DNA of 64,000 bases from Vreelandella profundi. GTDB taxonomy: Bacteria > Pseudomonadota > Gammaproteobacteria > Pseudomonadales > Halomonadaceae. Numbering within the stretch: the first letter of the stretch is position 1; every line of letters starts with the position of its first letter. This document shows, piece after piece, positions 16,934 to 25,577 of this stretch. A model generated the notes under the pieces. That model was not told the DNA's origin and did no database searches. It worked only from the letters and a program-made list of their open reading frames with translations. A program made the translations under genes and the position numbers. The stretch covers positions 930,001 through 994,000 of the forward strand of contig NZ_CP077941.1 of assembly GCF_019722725.1 (NCBI RefSeq), in the 5' to 3' direction.

Positions 16934-17602
16934 CTAGCGGGCGGGGTCAAGTACGCCGCCCAGCGAGGCATTGCGCCGAAACCAGCCCGCAATGCTGGTG
17001 CGCGACTGGCGGGTGGGCAGCACTTCGTGGGCGATAGTTTCAGACAAGAAGCAGGCGAAGGTGCCTGCTTCGGGTATCACCCGGGCGATCTCCAGGGCGG
17101 GGTCGTCTGGGTGGTAGATCACCATTTCGCCACCGGCATCGCTTGGCCAGTCGGGTGTTAAGTAGCTGACGGTGGAGATCACGCGATTGGCGCGACCACG
17201 AAAACTATCCACGTGGCGTTGATAAAAAGCGCCGGGCGGATAGTGGGAAAAATGTGCTTCATACTCAAACAGACCTAAAAACAATGCATGGTTAAGCGCC
17301 TGCTGTAGCTCGCTCATGGCATCTAAGTAACGCCGCTGAGCCGCGCTTTCACGATCTAGCCAGTGAATAGCATCCCCGCGAATATCTTTACGCAGCAGAT
17401 GCTGCTGGCCTCGGCCAATTCCCGCTTCATCTAAGTTGTTGTAAGCCGCGCGGTGCAGAAGCTCGTGATTCAGCGCGTCACAAAGTTCAAGGTCAATAAC
17501 CTCTCGGCCGACATACCAGCCCTGTTCGACCAGCGCGTCCACCAGGGCGTTTTGAGTTGCTGTTTGCAGCACGGGTGACGACGTAGTGATGGTCGGGGTC
17601 AT
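16934..17602 (-). CDS. 2OG-Fe(II) oxygenase family protein
   Basis: A 222-aa putative 2-oxoglutarate/Fe(II) dioxygenase of the prolyl-4-hydroxylase-like group. The iron triad is visible as HVD in FYQRHVDSFRG and the later His in ETIAHEVLPT, with the 2-oxoglutarate-binding arginine in QSRTSIAGWFRR. GGEMVIYHPDD forms the core strands. The substrate is unknown; some relatives hydroxylate translation components. The ATG overlaps the stop of nudL (ATGA at 17599-17602), so the two are cotranscribed and translationally coupled. Confidence 0.85.
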   Translation of the reverse strand: MTPTITTSSPVLQTATQNALVDALVEQGWYVGREVIDLELCDALNHELLHRAAYNNLDEAGIGRGQQHLLRKDIRGDAIHWLDRESAAQRRYLDAMSELQQALNHALFLGLFEYEAHFSHYPPGAFYQRHVDSFRGRANRVISTVSYLTPDWPSDAGGEMVIYHPDDPALEIARVIPEAGTFACFLSETIAHEVLPTRQSRTSIAGWFRRNASLGGVLDPAR

Positions 17603-18270
17603 TTATTAGATCTCGATGGCGCCGGGCGAGAAGGCGTGGCAGATGAGCTAGGCAGCCGGCTTGTGCGCTCCGGATAATACTGTAGAGGGCCCTGCGGGCG
17701 TTGATATAAATCAATGGACATGCCAAAACCCTCTGCCAGTAATTCCACCAGCATCATTGCCGACAGCCCCCAAATAATATGGCCATCGACGTGATAGCTG
17801 GGCACATAGTGAGCAACGCCATCGACCGTAATCACATCGGTATGGGTGCGGTAGTCGTCTAAAAAGTGGCTAAGCGGAACCTCAAAAATAGCATCAAGCT
17901 CACCCGGGTCAGCCACCAGCGGTAAATCAGGCGGAATAATGCCGACCCAGGGTGTAACGCGAATCCCATGCAGTGAAATAACATCCGACAGCCTTCCCAG
18001 CGGTTCAACCAGGCGAGGGTCGAGGGCAATTTCTTCTTCAGCTTCGCGCAGCGCCGTAGCGTAGAGGTCGCTGTCAAAAGGCTCACGCTTGCCTCCTGGA
18101 AAGGCGACCTGGCCGCTGTGAGTGCTTAAGTGGCTTGCACGGCGGGTAAATAGTAAGGTTGGCTCTGGACGTTCGACAATGGGTAAAAGCACGGCGGCTT
18201 CGCGCATCACGATGTGATCCAAGCGCTGAGGAGTCAGTTGTTGCAGCTGTTTACGCAGTTTCTCTAACAT
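17599..18270 (-). CDS. CoA pyrophosphatase / NUDIX hydrolase, NudL type
   Basis: A 223-aa NUDIX hydrolase likely cleaving coenzyme A or related nucleotides. The NudL signature LLFTRRASHLSTHSGQVAFP leads into the NUDIX box GGKREPFDSDLYATALREAEEEIAL. The C-terminal tail after PLQYYPERT is a Ser/Pro/Arg-rich extension of about 20 residues absent from short relatives. The frame opens earlier (to 18345), but the ATG at 18270 matches homologues. It overlaps the oxygenase gene by 4 bp and is divergent from a second NUDIX gene at 18365. Confidence 0.87.
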   Translation of the reverse strand: MLEKLRKQLQQLTPQRLDHIVMREAAVLLPIVERPEPTLLFTRRASHLSTHSGQVAFPGGKREPFDSDLYATALREAEEEIALDPRLVEPLGRLSDVISLHGIRVTPWVGIIPPDLPLVADPGELDAIFEVPLSHFLDDYRTHTDVITVDGVAHYVPSYHVDGHIIWGLSAMMLVELLAEGFGMSIDLYQRPQGPLQYYPERTSRLPSSSATPSRPAPSRSNK

Positions 18271-18364
18271 AGGGTATCCAATGACTTTGTTCTCTTTTAC
18301 CCAGCAGCGGCCATTGACGTCAAGCGCGTCGAGGCTTCTATTCACTAGCCGTTGAGAATACGCG

Positions 18365-18922
18365 ATGAATTTTTGTAGCCAGTGTGGTGATAAAGTACGT
18401 TTTGCCGTCCCTGAAGGTGATGATCGCCCACGCTACCTGTGTGATGCCTGCGATACGATCCATTATCAAAACCCGCGCATTGTGGCCGGCACGCTGCCGG
18501 TCAGCGGTAGCAAAGTATTGCTCTGTAAACGCGCGATTGCCCCGCGCAAGGGCTATTGGACGCTACCTGCGGGCTATATGGAAAATGCTGAATCTACTCA
18601 GCAGGCCGCGGCCAGAGAAACCCGCGAAGAGGCCTGTGCCGAGGTTGAGCTTGCGAACCTGTACACGTTAATTGATTTACCGCATATCAATCAGGTGTAT
18701 ATGATTTTTCGCGCGCAGCTTGTCGGTGGCTTCAGTGCCGGCCCAGAAAGCCTTGAGGTCGCGTTGTTTGAAGAACACGAAATTCCTTGGGATGAGCTGG
18801 CGTTCATGACCATTGAGCGCACGCTGCGCCACTTCTACGCGGACCGCCCTAAGAATGAGTTTCCACTGCATATCAGCATGGTGACACCGGAAGATCGCGA
18901 GCGTTATTTTGGCAGCGCCTAA
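18365..18922 (+). CDS. NUDIX hydrolase with N-terminal zinc ribbon
   Basis: A 185-aa protein starting with a zinc ribbon (CSQCGDKVRF and LCDACDTIHYQNPRIVAG) like that of NADH pyrophosphatase NudC, followed by the NUDIX box (GYMENAESTQQAAARETREEACAEV). It lacks the larger N-terminal domain of NudC, so it belongs to the short zinc-ribbon NUDIX group that probably hydrolyses a nucleotide-linked substrate. It is transcribed away from nudL across a 94-bp gap, so the promoters share that space. Confidence 0.88.
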   Translation: MNFCSQCGDKVRFAVPEGDDRPRYLCDACDTIHYQNPRIVAGTLPVSGSKVLLCKRAIAPRKGYWTLPAGYMENAESTQQAAARETREEACAEVELANLYTLIDLPHINQVYMIFRAQLVGGFSAGPESLEVALFEEHEIPWDELAFMTIERTLRHFYADRPKNEFPLHISMVTPEDRERYFGSA

Positions 18923-18949
18923 TCGACTAAAAATAAGTGGGCGCGCGCG

Positions 18950-19261
18950 TTACAAATCAGCGAGTAGCCAAACATCATAAGCGACTTCTTCGTAGGGATG
19001 GGCAAGTTTCAAGGCCGCAATAGTGCCGTGAATATGGGCCTCGTCGCATATCATCTCGATTTTGAATTCTTCAACGCTTGCCAAGCTGCCGACCGCGCCG
19101 ATATGCGGGTTGGCGCCTTCCGTTGGGCGAAACTGACCCGTGCCGCGCGTTTGAAAACAAACATTTTCATACAAGCCGATATGCCCAGCGCCAGCCTCAA
19201 ATACGGCCTTTTTAACACTTTCGGCATCGTCGATGGGAACGTAAAAAGCCAGTTTATACAT
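18950..19261 (-). CDS. YqfO/Nif3-middle-domain-like protein
   Basis: A 103-aa protein matching the insert domain found in the middle of some Nif3/YqfO proteins. It begins MYKLAFYVPIDDAESVKKAVF, has GAGHIGLYENVCFQTRGTGQFRP and ends LKLAHPYEEVAYDVWLL. Stand-alone versions are common in gammaproteobacteria and form trimers in known structures; no activity is assigned. It converges with the NUDIX gene and lies divergent from the SorC regulator. Confidence 0.85.
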   Translation of the reverse strand: MYKLAFYVPIDDAESVKKAVFEAGAGHIGLYENVCFQTRGTGQFRPTEGANPHIGAVGSLASVEEFKIEMICDEAHIHGTIAALKLAHPYEEVAYDVWLLADL

Positions 19262-19405
19262 GTGTTACCTCCAAATAGTATGAGCGTGGCGAGACGATCG
19301 ACCACTTGCCTATTAGCGACGCTTGTCTATCAACGAATAGGTGGCTTCTGGTCGCGGCATTACCTTTGTATGATGACACCTTGAATAACATTGAGAGAGC
19401 CACGT

Positions 19406-20356
19406 ATGGATAAATTCGAGGTTAAGCTGGATCAGGCCGCCAGAGCTGCCTGGATGTCCTACGTGGGCGGAATGACCCAGGATGAGATCGCCTGCCAGTT
19501 AGGCGTCTCTAGGCCGGGAGTACAGCGGCTATTGGCGCTGGCGCGGCAGGAAGGGCTGGTCAAAGTCCACATTGATCATCCTATTTCCACCTGCATGGCG
19601 CTAGGCAGTACGCTACGTGATCACTTTAGCTTAGCCTACTGTGAAGTGGTACCTGCGGATAATCACGCCCCTGACAGCGCACTTTCCTACTTAGCGGTAG
19701 CCGCCGCCGAACGGATTGCCCAGTTAGTTGAACGTAGTGAGCCATTAACGCTTTCGTTAGGCTCTGGGCGTTCGGTACGCGCGGCAGTCGAAGCGCTTAG
19801 GCGCGTTGAGCGGCCGCAGCATCGATTTGTATCGCTGGTAGGTAATGTCGCCAGGGACGGCTCGGCGAACCGCTACGATGCCGTCATGCTGATGGCCGAT
19901 AAAACCGGCGGAGAACGTTTTTTGCTGCCGGTCCCCGTGGTGGCGGAGTCGCTAGATGAAAAAGAAGCGATGCTAACGCAGCGCCTGTTCAAGGCGATTG
20001 CTGACGTGGCCCAAGAATCAGAAGCCGCCTTTATTGGCGTGGGACGCATCGACCGGCAGGCCACGCTTTTTCAGGATCACTTTATTAGCGAAAGCGAGCT
20101 GGATGAGTTGTTGGGCTTAAAAGCGGTGGGGGAATTATTGGGCTGGCCGCTGAACAGTGATGGCGAAGTCATTGACTGTTCGATTACACGCCGTATTACC
20201 AGCCTCCCCTTAGAGCGCTTTGGTAAACATCTCATGGTCGCCATTGCCGGCGGCCGCGAAAAAGCGCCGGCGATTCACGCAGCGCTGCGGGGTGGCTGGC
20301 TGAAAGGATTGGTGACCGATGAGGTCGCCGCACGGCAGATTGTAGAGGCGCTATAG
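19406..20356 (+). CDS. SorC/DeoR-type sugar-binding transcriptional regulator of polyol operon
   Basis: A 316-aa regulator of the SorC family. The N-terminal HTH (YVGGMTQDEIACQLGVSRPGVQRLLALARQEG) is followed by a sugar-phosphate-isomerase-like effector domain (TLSLGSGRSVRAAVEAL, FVSLVGNVARDGSANRYDAV, FIGVGRID, MVAIAGGREKAPAIHAAL). It very likely senses a polyol or its phosphate and controls the ABC operon starting 151 bp downstream. The ATG at 19406, with GAGAG at 19395-19399, is preferred over a TTG at 19391. Orientation is the same as the operon. Confidence 0.88.
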   Translation: MDKFEVKLDQAARAAWMSYVGGMTQDEIACQLGVSRPGVQRLLALARQEGLVKVHIDHPISTCMALGSTLRDHFSLAYCEVVPADNHAPDSALSYLAVAAAERIAQLVERSEPLTLSLGSGRSVRAAVEALRRVERPQHRFVSLVGNVARDGSANRYDAVMLMADKTGGERFLLPVPVVAESLDEKEAMLTQRLFKAIADVAQESEAAFIGVGRIDRQATLFQDHFISESELDELLGLKAVGELLGWPLNSDGEVIDCSITRRITSLPLERFGKHLMVAIAGGREKAPAIHAALRGGWLKGLVTDEVAARQIVEAL

Positions 20357-20398
20357 CCCGTCGTTGTGCGCAGCAAGAAATAGGTTAGCGTAAAGTCT

Positions 20399-20423
20399 AA
20401 GCCCATGGGCTTTGCTTTTTTTT
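20399..20423 (+). terminator. Intrinsic terminator of the SorC regulator gene
   Basis: AAGCCCATGGGCTT hairpin followed by TGC and an eight-T run. The T-run abuts the -35 box of the next promoter, a compact terminator-promoter junction. Confidence 0.75.
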
Positions 20424-20457
20424 GACTTACGTACGATCATTTGTTCGATAGATGATC
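20422..20457 (+). promoter_or_regulatory. Promoter and operator of the polyol ABC operon
   Basis: TTGACT at 20422-20427 with a 17-nt spacer to TCGATA (20445-20450). An inverted repeat GATCAT (20435-20440) / ATGATC (20452-20457) overlaps the -10 region, suitable for repressor binding. It is the likely site for the SorC-type regulator encoded just upstream. Confidence 0.55.
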
Positions 20458-20507
20458 AATAAGATCAAGGCGACAACAATGCCAACACATGCCCATAGGA
20501 GTGCTTT

Positions 20508-21830
20508 ATGCGACTCGCACGTCACTTGCCCGTCACCACGCTAGCCGCCGCCATTGCTTTTGCAGGAAACGCCCAGGCGCAAACAGAAATTACCGTGGCG
20601 ACGGTCAACAACAACGATATGGTGATCATGCAGAGCCTCACAGAGGCTTTCGAGGAAACACATCCTGATATTACGTTGGATTGGGTGGTGCTTGAGGAAA
20701 ATGTGCTGCGTCAGCGAATGACCACTGATATTGCCACCGGCGGCGGTCAGTTTGACGTGATGACCATTGGCACTTATGAAGTGCCGATCTGGGCAGAGCG
20801 CGGCTGGCTATCACCCCTGAATAATCTACCCGACGACTACAACGAAGACGATCTGCTGGCCTCCGTTCGCGAAGGTTTGAGCCTGGATGGCGAGCTTCAC
20901 GCGCTGCCGTTTTACGCTGAAAGCTCAATGATGTACTACCGCCAGGATCTGTTTGATAAAGCGGGCATTGAAATGAGCGAGCAGCCCACCTGGGAAGAAG
21001 TCCGCGAGTGGGCGGGCGAGCTGCACGGCAGCGAAGAGGACGTGGCCGGCATCTGCCTGCGTGGCAAGCCGGGCTGGGGTGAAAATATGGCGTTCCTTAC
21101 TACCCTCGTGAATACCTACGGTGGCCGCTGGTTTGATGAGGAATGGAACCCGGAACTCAACTCTGAGGAGTGGGTTAGCGCCATTCAGTTTTATGTCGAT
21201 TTGCTCAACGATTACGGCCCGCCAGGCGCAAGCTCTAACGGTTTTAACGAAAATCTGGCGCTGTTTGCGCGGGGCAACTGCGCTATGTGGGTTGACGCTA
21301 CGTCGGCGGCGGGCAAGCTCTACGACGGCGATGAATCTGATGTGGCTGACAGCTTAGGTTTTGCCCCGGCACCCATAGCAGAAACACCTAAAGGCTCACA
21401 CTGGTTATGGTCTTGGGCGCTCGCTATTCCGGCCTCTTCCGAGAAACAGGACGCGGCGTTAGAGTTTATTACCTGGGCGACGTCAGAAGAGTACATTGAG
21501 CTTGTCGGTGAAACCCAAGGCTGGACCAGCGTGCCCCCAGGCACACGTGAGTCTACCTATGCCAATGAGCAGTACACCGAAGCGGCTCCCTTTGCTGACT
21601 TCGTGCTCAGAGCCATTAAAGAAACCGACCCGAACGACTCAACGTTAAAACCAAACCCTTATGTTGGCGTGCAGACGGTCAATATTCCCGAGTTCCAGTC
21701 GATTGGTACTCAGGTTGGTCAAACCATCGCCGCTGCCTTGACCGGTGACACTACGGTAGAGCAGGCGCTAGACAATGCCCAGCGCGCCACCGAGCGCACG
21801 ATGCAGCGAGCGGGCTACATCGAGCGATAA
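20508..21830 (+). CDS. smoE: Polyol ABC transporter substrate-binding protein (sorbitol/mannitol type)
   Basis: Periplasmic binding protein for mannitol/sorbitol-type polyols, family 1 of extracellular solute-binding proteins. The 440-aa precursor has a signal peptide ending AQAQT. The region DVMTIGTYEVPIWAERGWL, PFYAESSMMYYRQDLFDKAG and GFNENLALFARGNCAMWVDAT are typical of SmoE/MtlE. AGGAG stands 5 nt before the ATG. A hairpin with T-run follows the stop, which would allow higher expression of this gene than of the permeases downstream. Confidence 0.9.
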   Translation: MRLARHLPVTTLAAAIAFAGNAQAQTEITVATVNNNDMVIMQSLTEAFEETHPDITLDWVVLEENVLRQRMTTDIATGGGQFDVMTIGTYEVPIWAERGWLSPLNNLPDDYNEDDLLASVREGLSLDGELHALPFYAESSMMYYRQDLFDKAGIEMSEQPTWEEVREWAGELHGSEEDVAGICLRGKPGWGENMAFLTTLVNTYGGRWFDEEWNPELNSEEWVSAIQFYVDLLNDYGPPGASSNGFNENLALFARGNCAMWVDATSAAGKLYDGDESDVADSLGFAPAPIAETPKGSHWLWSWALAIPASSEKQDAALEFITWATSEEYIELVGETQGWTSVPPGTRESTYANEQYTEAAPFADFVLRAIKETDPNDSTLKPNPYVGVQTVNIPEFQSIGTQVGQTIAAALTGDTTVEQALDNAQRATERTMQRAGYIER

Positions 21831-21841
21831 AAGTGATTAAC

Positions 21842-21885
21842 GCCTGCCTGTTCACGTGGCTATTCACAGTGACGGCAGGCTTTTT
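21842..21885 (+). terminator. Terminator-like hairpin between binding-protein and permease genes
   Basis: GCCTGCC (21842-21848) pairs with GGCAGGC (21874-21880), followed by TTTTT. The 25-nt loop may fold further (GTTCAC/GTGAC). Position suggests partial termination or mRNA 3'-end protection. Confidence 0.6.
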
Positions 21886-21939
21886 ATCGCTATGTTCTAA
21901 CCGTTTTCGTAAAGAGCCTCGTATTTCGCAGGTAACCCC

Positions 21940-22830
21940 ATGACTAAAACCCGTGCTTCCGGCCGAACCGTCGGCGGGCTGAGAACGCTTTTTCTTCAAG
22001 CACCAGCCGTCACGCTACTGCTGCTATGGATGATTGTGCCGTTAGGCATGACGCTGTGGTTCTCCTTCCAGTATTACAACCTGCTAATGCCCGACATGAC
22101 CGGCTTTGCCGGGGTGGAAAACTATCAATACCTGTTAACCGACCCCGCGCTGTGGAGAGCCATGGGCAATACGCTGCTACTGGTCGGGTCAGTGCTAGCG
22201 ATTACGGTGATTGGCGGCACGCTGCTGGCGGTGCTGTTTCAGCAGGATTTCGCGGGGCGTGGGATAGCCCGTGTACTGGCGATTTCGCCCTTTTTTGTCA
22301 TGCCCACCGTCAGTGCACTGGTGTGGAAAAACATGATGATGCACCCCTCTAACGGTGTGTTGTCGTGGCTATTTGAATCCGTAGGCCTGCCCGCGCTGGA
22401 TTGGTTTTCTGCGCTCCCCCTGACCTCCATTGTGATTATCGTCGCTTGGCAGTGGCTACCGTTTGCCTTGCTGATTCTGCTCACCGCCATGCAGTCACTT
22501 GATGAGGACCAAGTGGAAGCGGCAAGAATGGATGGCGCGGGGCCGGTGGCTATTTTCTTCTTTATTACGCTGCCGCACTTAAGACGCGCCATTAGCGTGG
22601 TGATCATGATTGAAATGATCTTCCTGCTGACGATTTTTGCGGAAATTTTTGTGACGACCTCGGGCGGGCCAGGCCTGGCGACCACCAACTTGGCTTACCT
22701 GATTTATATCCGTGCGCTACTGGATTTTGACGTGGGCACTGCGTCCGCCGGTGGGGTGATCGCGATCATTCTCGCCAATATCGTGGCGATCTTCCTGGTC
22801 CGCATGGTGGCCAAAAACTTGGAAGACTAG
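21940..22830 (+). CDS. smoF: Polyol ABC transporter permease (SmoF/MtlF type)
   Basis: Inner-membrane permease subunit, 296 aa, six hydrophobic segments. The EAA loop that contacts the ATPase is visible as QVEAARMDGAGPVAIFFFITLP (EAA---G). FLQAPAVTLLLLWMIVPLGM at the N-terminus is typical of MalF-like sugar permeases. It pairs with the second permease that follows at 22860. Operon position and similarity of the binding protein assign it to polyol uptake. Confidence 0.9.
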   Translation: MTKTRASGRTVGGLRTLFLQAPAVTLLLLWMIVPLGMTLWFSFQYYNLLMPDMTGFAGVENYQYLLTDPALWRAMGNTLLLVGSVLAITVIGGTLLAVLFQQDFAGRGIARVLAISPFFVMPTVSALVWKNMMMHPSNGVLSWLFESVGLPALDWFSALPLTSIVIIVAWQWLPFALLILLTAMQSLDEDQVEAARMDGAGPVAIFFFITLPHLRRAISVVIMIEMIFLLTIFAEIFVTTSGGPGLATTNLAYLIYIRALLDFDVGTASAGGVIAIILANIVAIFLVRMVAKNLED

Positions 22831-22859
22831 ACCGGCACTTGTGTCTTGGGAGTACTTCG

Positions 22860-23726
22860 ATGACAACATTACGTTCCACAACGGCTGCGCCTCGCTCGGT
22901 GTCGGGTTGGCGTTCAGCACAAGCCAAACGAGCGATTATAACGGTGCTGGGCTGGTCGGTTGCCTTGGTCATCTTCTTCCCGATTTTCTGGATGATATTG
23001 ACCGGGTTTAAAACAGAAACGGCGGCCATTGCTGACCCTACGCTGATTTTTTCACCTACCTTAGAGAGTTACCAAGAAGTGCAGGCGCGATCTGGCTATG
23101 CACGCTTTGCGCTTAACAGCGTCGCGGTGGCGTTTGGCTCTACCTTCTTCGCGCTGTTAATTGCCATCCCCTGTGCCTATGCCATGGCGTTTTTGCCGAC
23201 CAAGCGCACTAAAGGCACGTTGCTGTGGATGCTTTCCACCAAAATGCTGCCTTCGGTAGGCGTGCTGGTGCCGATCTATCTGATCTTTCGCGATGTTGGC
23301 CTGCTCGATACCCGGACCGGATTAATCATTATTTATACGTTGATGAACCTGCCGATTGTCGTGTGGATGCTCTACACATTCTTTAAAGATATGCCCAAAG
23401 ACATTCTGGAAGCCGGGCGTATGGACGGTGCCTCGACGCTTCAGGAAGTGTGCTATCTACTGCTGCCGCTAACGCTGCCAGGCATCGCTTCCACTGGCCT
23501 GCTGTCGGTGATTTTGAGTTGGAACGAGGCGTTCTGGAGTCTCAATCTGACGACCTCGAATGCCGCGCCGTTAACGGCTTATATTGCCTCATTCTCAAGT
23601 CCTGAGGGGCTGTTCTGGGCCAAGTTGTCTGCCGCTTCCACGATGGCGATTGCGCCCATTTTGATACTGGGCTGGATGACTCAAAAACAAATGGTACGTG
23701 GCCTGACCTTTGGTGCCGTCAAGTAA
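22860..23726 (+). CDS. smoG: Polyol ABC transporter permease (SmoG/MtlG type)
   Basis: Second permease subunit, 288 aa, six membrane segments, MalG-like. The EAA loop reads ILEAGRMDGASTLQEVCYLLLPL. IFFPIFWMILTGFKTETAA and TKMLPSVGVLVPIYLIFRD are typical. The start was moved from 22839 to the ATG at 22860, with GGGAG at 22848-22852. It ends GLTFGAVK, a common SmoG C-terminus. The ATPase gene starts 13 bp later. Confidence 0.9.
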   Translation: MTTLRSTTAAPRSVSGWRSAQAKRAIITVLGWSVALVIFFPIFWMILTGFKTETAAIADPTLIFSPTLESYQEVQARSGYARFALNSVAVAFGSTFFALLIAIPCAYAMAFLPTKRTKGTLLWMLSTKMLPSVGVLVPIYLIFRDVGLLDTRTGLIIIYTLMNLPIVVWMLYTFFKDMPKDILEAGRMDGASTLQEVCYLLLPLTLPGIASTGLLSVILSWNEAFWSLNLTTSNAAPLTAYIASFSSPEGLFWAKLSAASTMAIAPILILGWMTQKQMVRGLTFGAVK

Positions 23727-23738
23727 AGGAGCTTCCTC

Positions 23739-24890
23739 ATGGCAACACTACAACTACGCAATATTACCAAGCACTTCGGCGACACCCAGGTAATCAAGGG
23801 TATCGACCTTGAGGTGAATGATCGTGAATTCGTGGTCTTCGTAGGCCCCTCCGGCTGCGGTAAGTCGACCCTGATGCGCATGATCGCCGGGCTGGAAAGT
23901 GCCAGCGACGGCGACATCTTAATCGATGGTCAGCGTATCAATGACGTTGGTCCAGCCGATCGCGGCCTGGCGATGGTTTTCCAAAGCTATGCGCTTTATC
24001 CGCATATGACGGTGGAAGGCAATATGGGCTTCAGCATGAAGCTTGCGGGCGTGTCGAAAGAGGAGCGGCGTGCCAAGGTGCTGGAAGCGGCCAAAATTCT
24101 GCAGCTCGAACCGCTGTTAGACCGCAAGCCGAAGGCGCTTTCCGGCGGTCAGCGCCAGCGCGTGGCGATTGGTCGCGCCATTGTGCGCAATCCCAGCATC
24201 TTCCTGTTTGATGAGCCGCTTTCCAATCTAGACGCCGCGCTGCGTGTGCAGATGCGTATTGAACTGGCACGCCTGCACGATGAGTTAGACGCGACCATGA
24301 TCTACGTCACCCACGATCAGATCGAAGCCATGACCATGGCGGATAAAATCGTTGTGCTCCACGACGGTGTGGTCGAGCAAGTGGGCTCGCCTATGGCGCT
24401 CTATCACCACCCGCGCAACCGCTTTGTAGCAGGGTTTATCGGCTCTCCCAAAATGAATTTTCTACCGGTAACGCTGACCGGCGTGACGCCTGAAGGCGTG
24501 GGTATTCGATTACCCGGCGGCGGTGAGCGCAGCGTACCGGCTGACGGCCAGCACCTGGCCGCTAACGCTACGCTTGAGCTAGGCGTTCGCCCGGAACATC
24601 TGTTACTTGATGAGCAAGGACCCTTGAGTGGCGAGATTAAAGTGCTTGAGCGCCTGGGTGGCCAGACCTCGCTCTACGTTCAAATGGATGATGAGCTGGT
24701 CACGATTATGGCCGATGGTGATGTGGCCTACCGGGTGCACGACACGGTGCACTTTGGTTTTGCCCCTGAGCGTGCGCACTTGTTCGATGCCGGTGGGCTA
24801 GCGTTAGCCAGCCTGCAGCAGCACCCATTAGCGGGGCTGACCCGCCATGACAATCGTGCCCCCGGCTCGCCTGCAGAGGAGCCTGCATGA
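23739..24890 (+). CDS. smoK: Polyol ABC transporter ATP-binding protein (SmoK/MalK type)
   Basis: Energises polyol import. The 383-aa subunit has Walker A GPSGCGKST, Q-loop VFQSYALYPH, signature LSGGQRQRVAIGRAIV, Walker B IFLFDEPLSNLD and the H-loop YVTHDQ. The C-terminal third is the MalK-like regulatory TOBE/OB domain (GFIGSPKMNFL, LGVRPEHLL). The stop overlaps the start of the HAD gene by 4 bp (ATGA at 24887-24890), giving translational coupling. The last 20 residues after LASLQQHPLAG are an unusual Pro/Glu/Ala-rich tail. Confidence 0.95.
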   Translation: MATLQLRNITKHFGDTQVIKGIDLEVNDREFVVFVGPSGCGKSTLMRMIAGLESASDGDILIDGQRINDVGPADRGLAMVFQSYALYPHMTVEGNMGFSMKLAGVSKEERRAKVLEAAKILQLEPLLDRKPKALSGGQRQRVAIGRAIVRNPSIFLFDEPLSNLDAALRVQMRIELARLHDELDATMIYVTHDQIEAMTMADKIVVLHDGVVEQVGSPMALYHHPRNRFVAGFIGSPKMNFLPVTLTGVTPEGVGIRLPGGGERSVPADGQHLAANATLELGVRPEHLLLDEQGPLSGEIKVLERLGGQTSLYVQMDDELVTIMADGDVAYRVHDTVHFGFAPERAHLFDAGGLALASLQQHPLAGLTRHDNRAPGSPAEEPA

Positions 24891-25555
24891 AGACGCTGAT
24901 CTTTGACTGCGATGGCGTGCTGGTGGATAGCGAGGCGCTGGCGGAAGACACCCTCGTTGAGTATCTGGCGCGCTGGCTGCCCGACCTTAACGTCAACCAG
25001 GTGCTCAGCCAGGCACTCGGCATGACCACCGCGAATATTTTACGTCACCTTGAGCAGCTAAGTGCCCACACCTTGCCGCTCGATGCCACCGAACAAATGG
25101 ATACGGCCATTGAGACGCGCTTGGCGAGCGAGCTTAAAGCGATTGAGGGTGCGGATGACGCCATTCGACGTATACCGCTTGGCAAAGCGATTGTTTCCAA
25201 CAGCCGGCGCAGCCGCGTGATGGCCTCGCTGGCAAGCACCCAGTTAGCGGATGCGTTTGGCGACGTGCCGATTTTTACCGCGGAGCAGGTCGCTAAGCCC
25301 AAGCCGGACCCCGCGCTGTATTCGCTGGCAGCACGTCAGTTGGGTCAATTGCCTAAAGACTGTCTAGTGGTAGAAGACAGCGTTGCCGGCGTGACCGCTG
25401 CGCACGCGGCCGGCATGTGTGTGATTGGCTTCATTGGCGCCAGTCACGTAGATGCTGAACAGTCAGCGCGACTAGCTAGCGCCGGTGCGTGGCGCATTTT
25501 AGACCACATGCGCGGCTTGGAAGCCTTGGTAAACGAGTGGCAGGCCAGCGCCTAG
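24887..25555 (+). CDS. HAD-superfamily hydrolase (beta-phosphoglucomutase-like/phosphatase)
   Basis: A 222-aa HAD subfamily IA protein. Motif I is DCDGVLVDSE (nucleophile and acid aspartates), motif II IVSNS, motif III K in KPKPDP, motif IV VVEDSVAGVTAA. A four-helix cap lies between motifs I and II. It likely dephosphorylates a sugar or polyol phosphate, perhaps to relieve accumulation or to produce a free sugar in this pathway; the substrate is not readable from sequence. It is coupled to smoK and followed by the sorbitol dehydrogenase gene. Confidence 0.85.
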   Translation: MKTLIFDCDGVLVDSEALAEDTLVEYLARWLPDLNVNQVLSQALGMTTANILRHLEQLSAHTLPLDATEQMDTAIETRLASELKAIEGADDAIRRIPLGKAIVSNSRRSRVMASLASTQLADAFGDVPIFTAEQVAKPKPDPALYSLAARQLGQLPKDCLVVEDSVAGVTAAHAAGMCVIGFIGASHVDAEQSARLASAGAWRILDHMRGLEALVNEWQASA

Positions 25556-25577
25556 CGCGTCTCAACGAGAAATCGCT

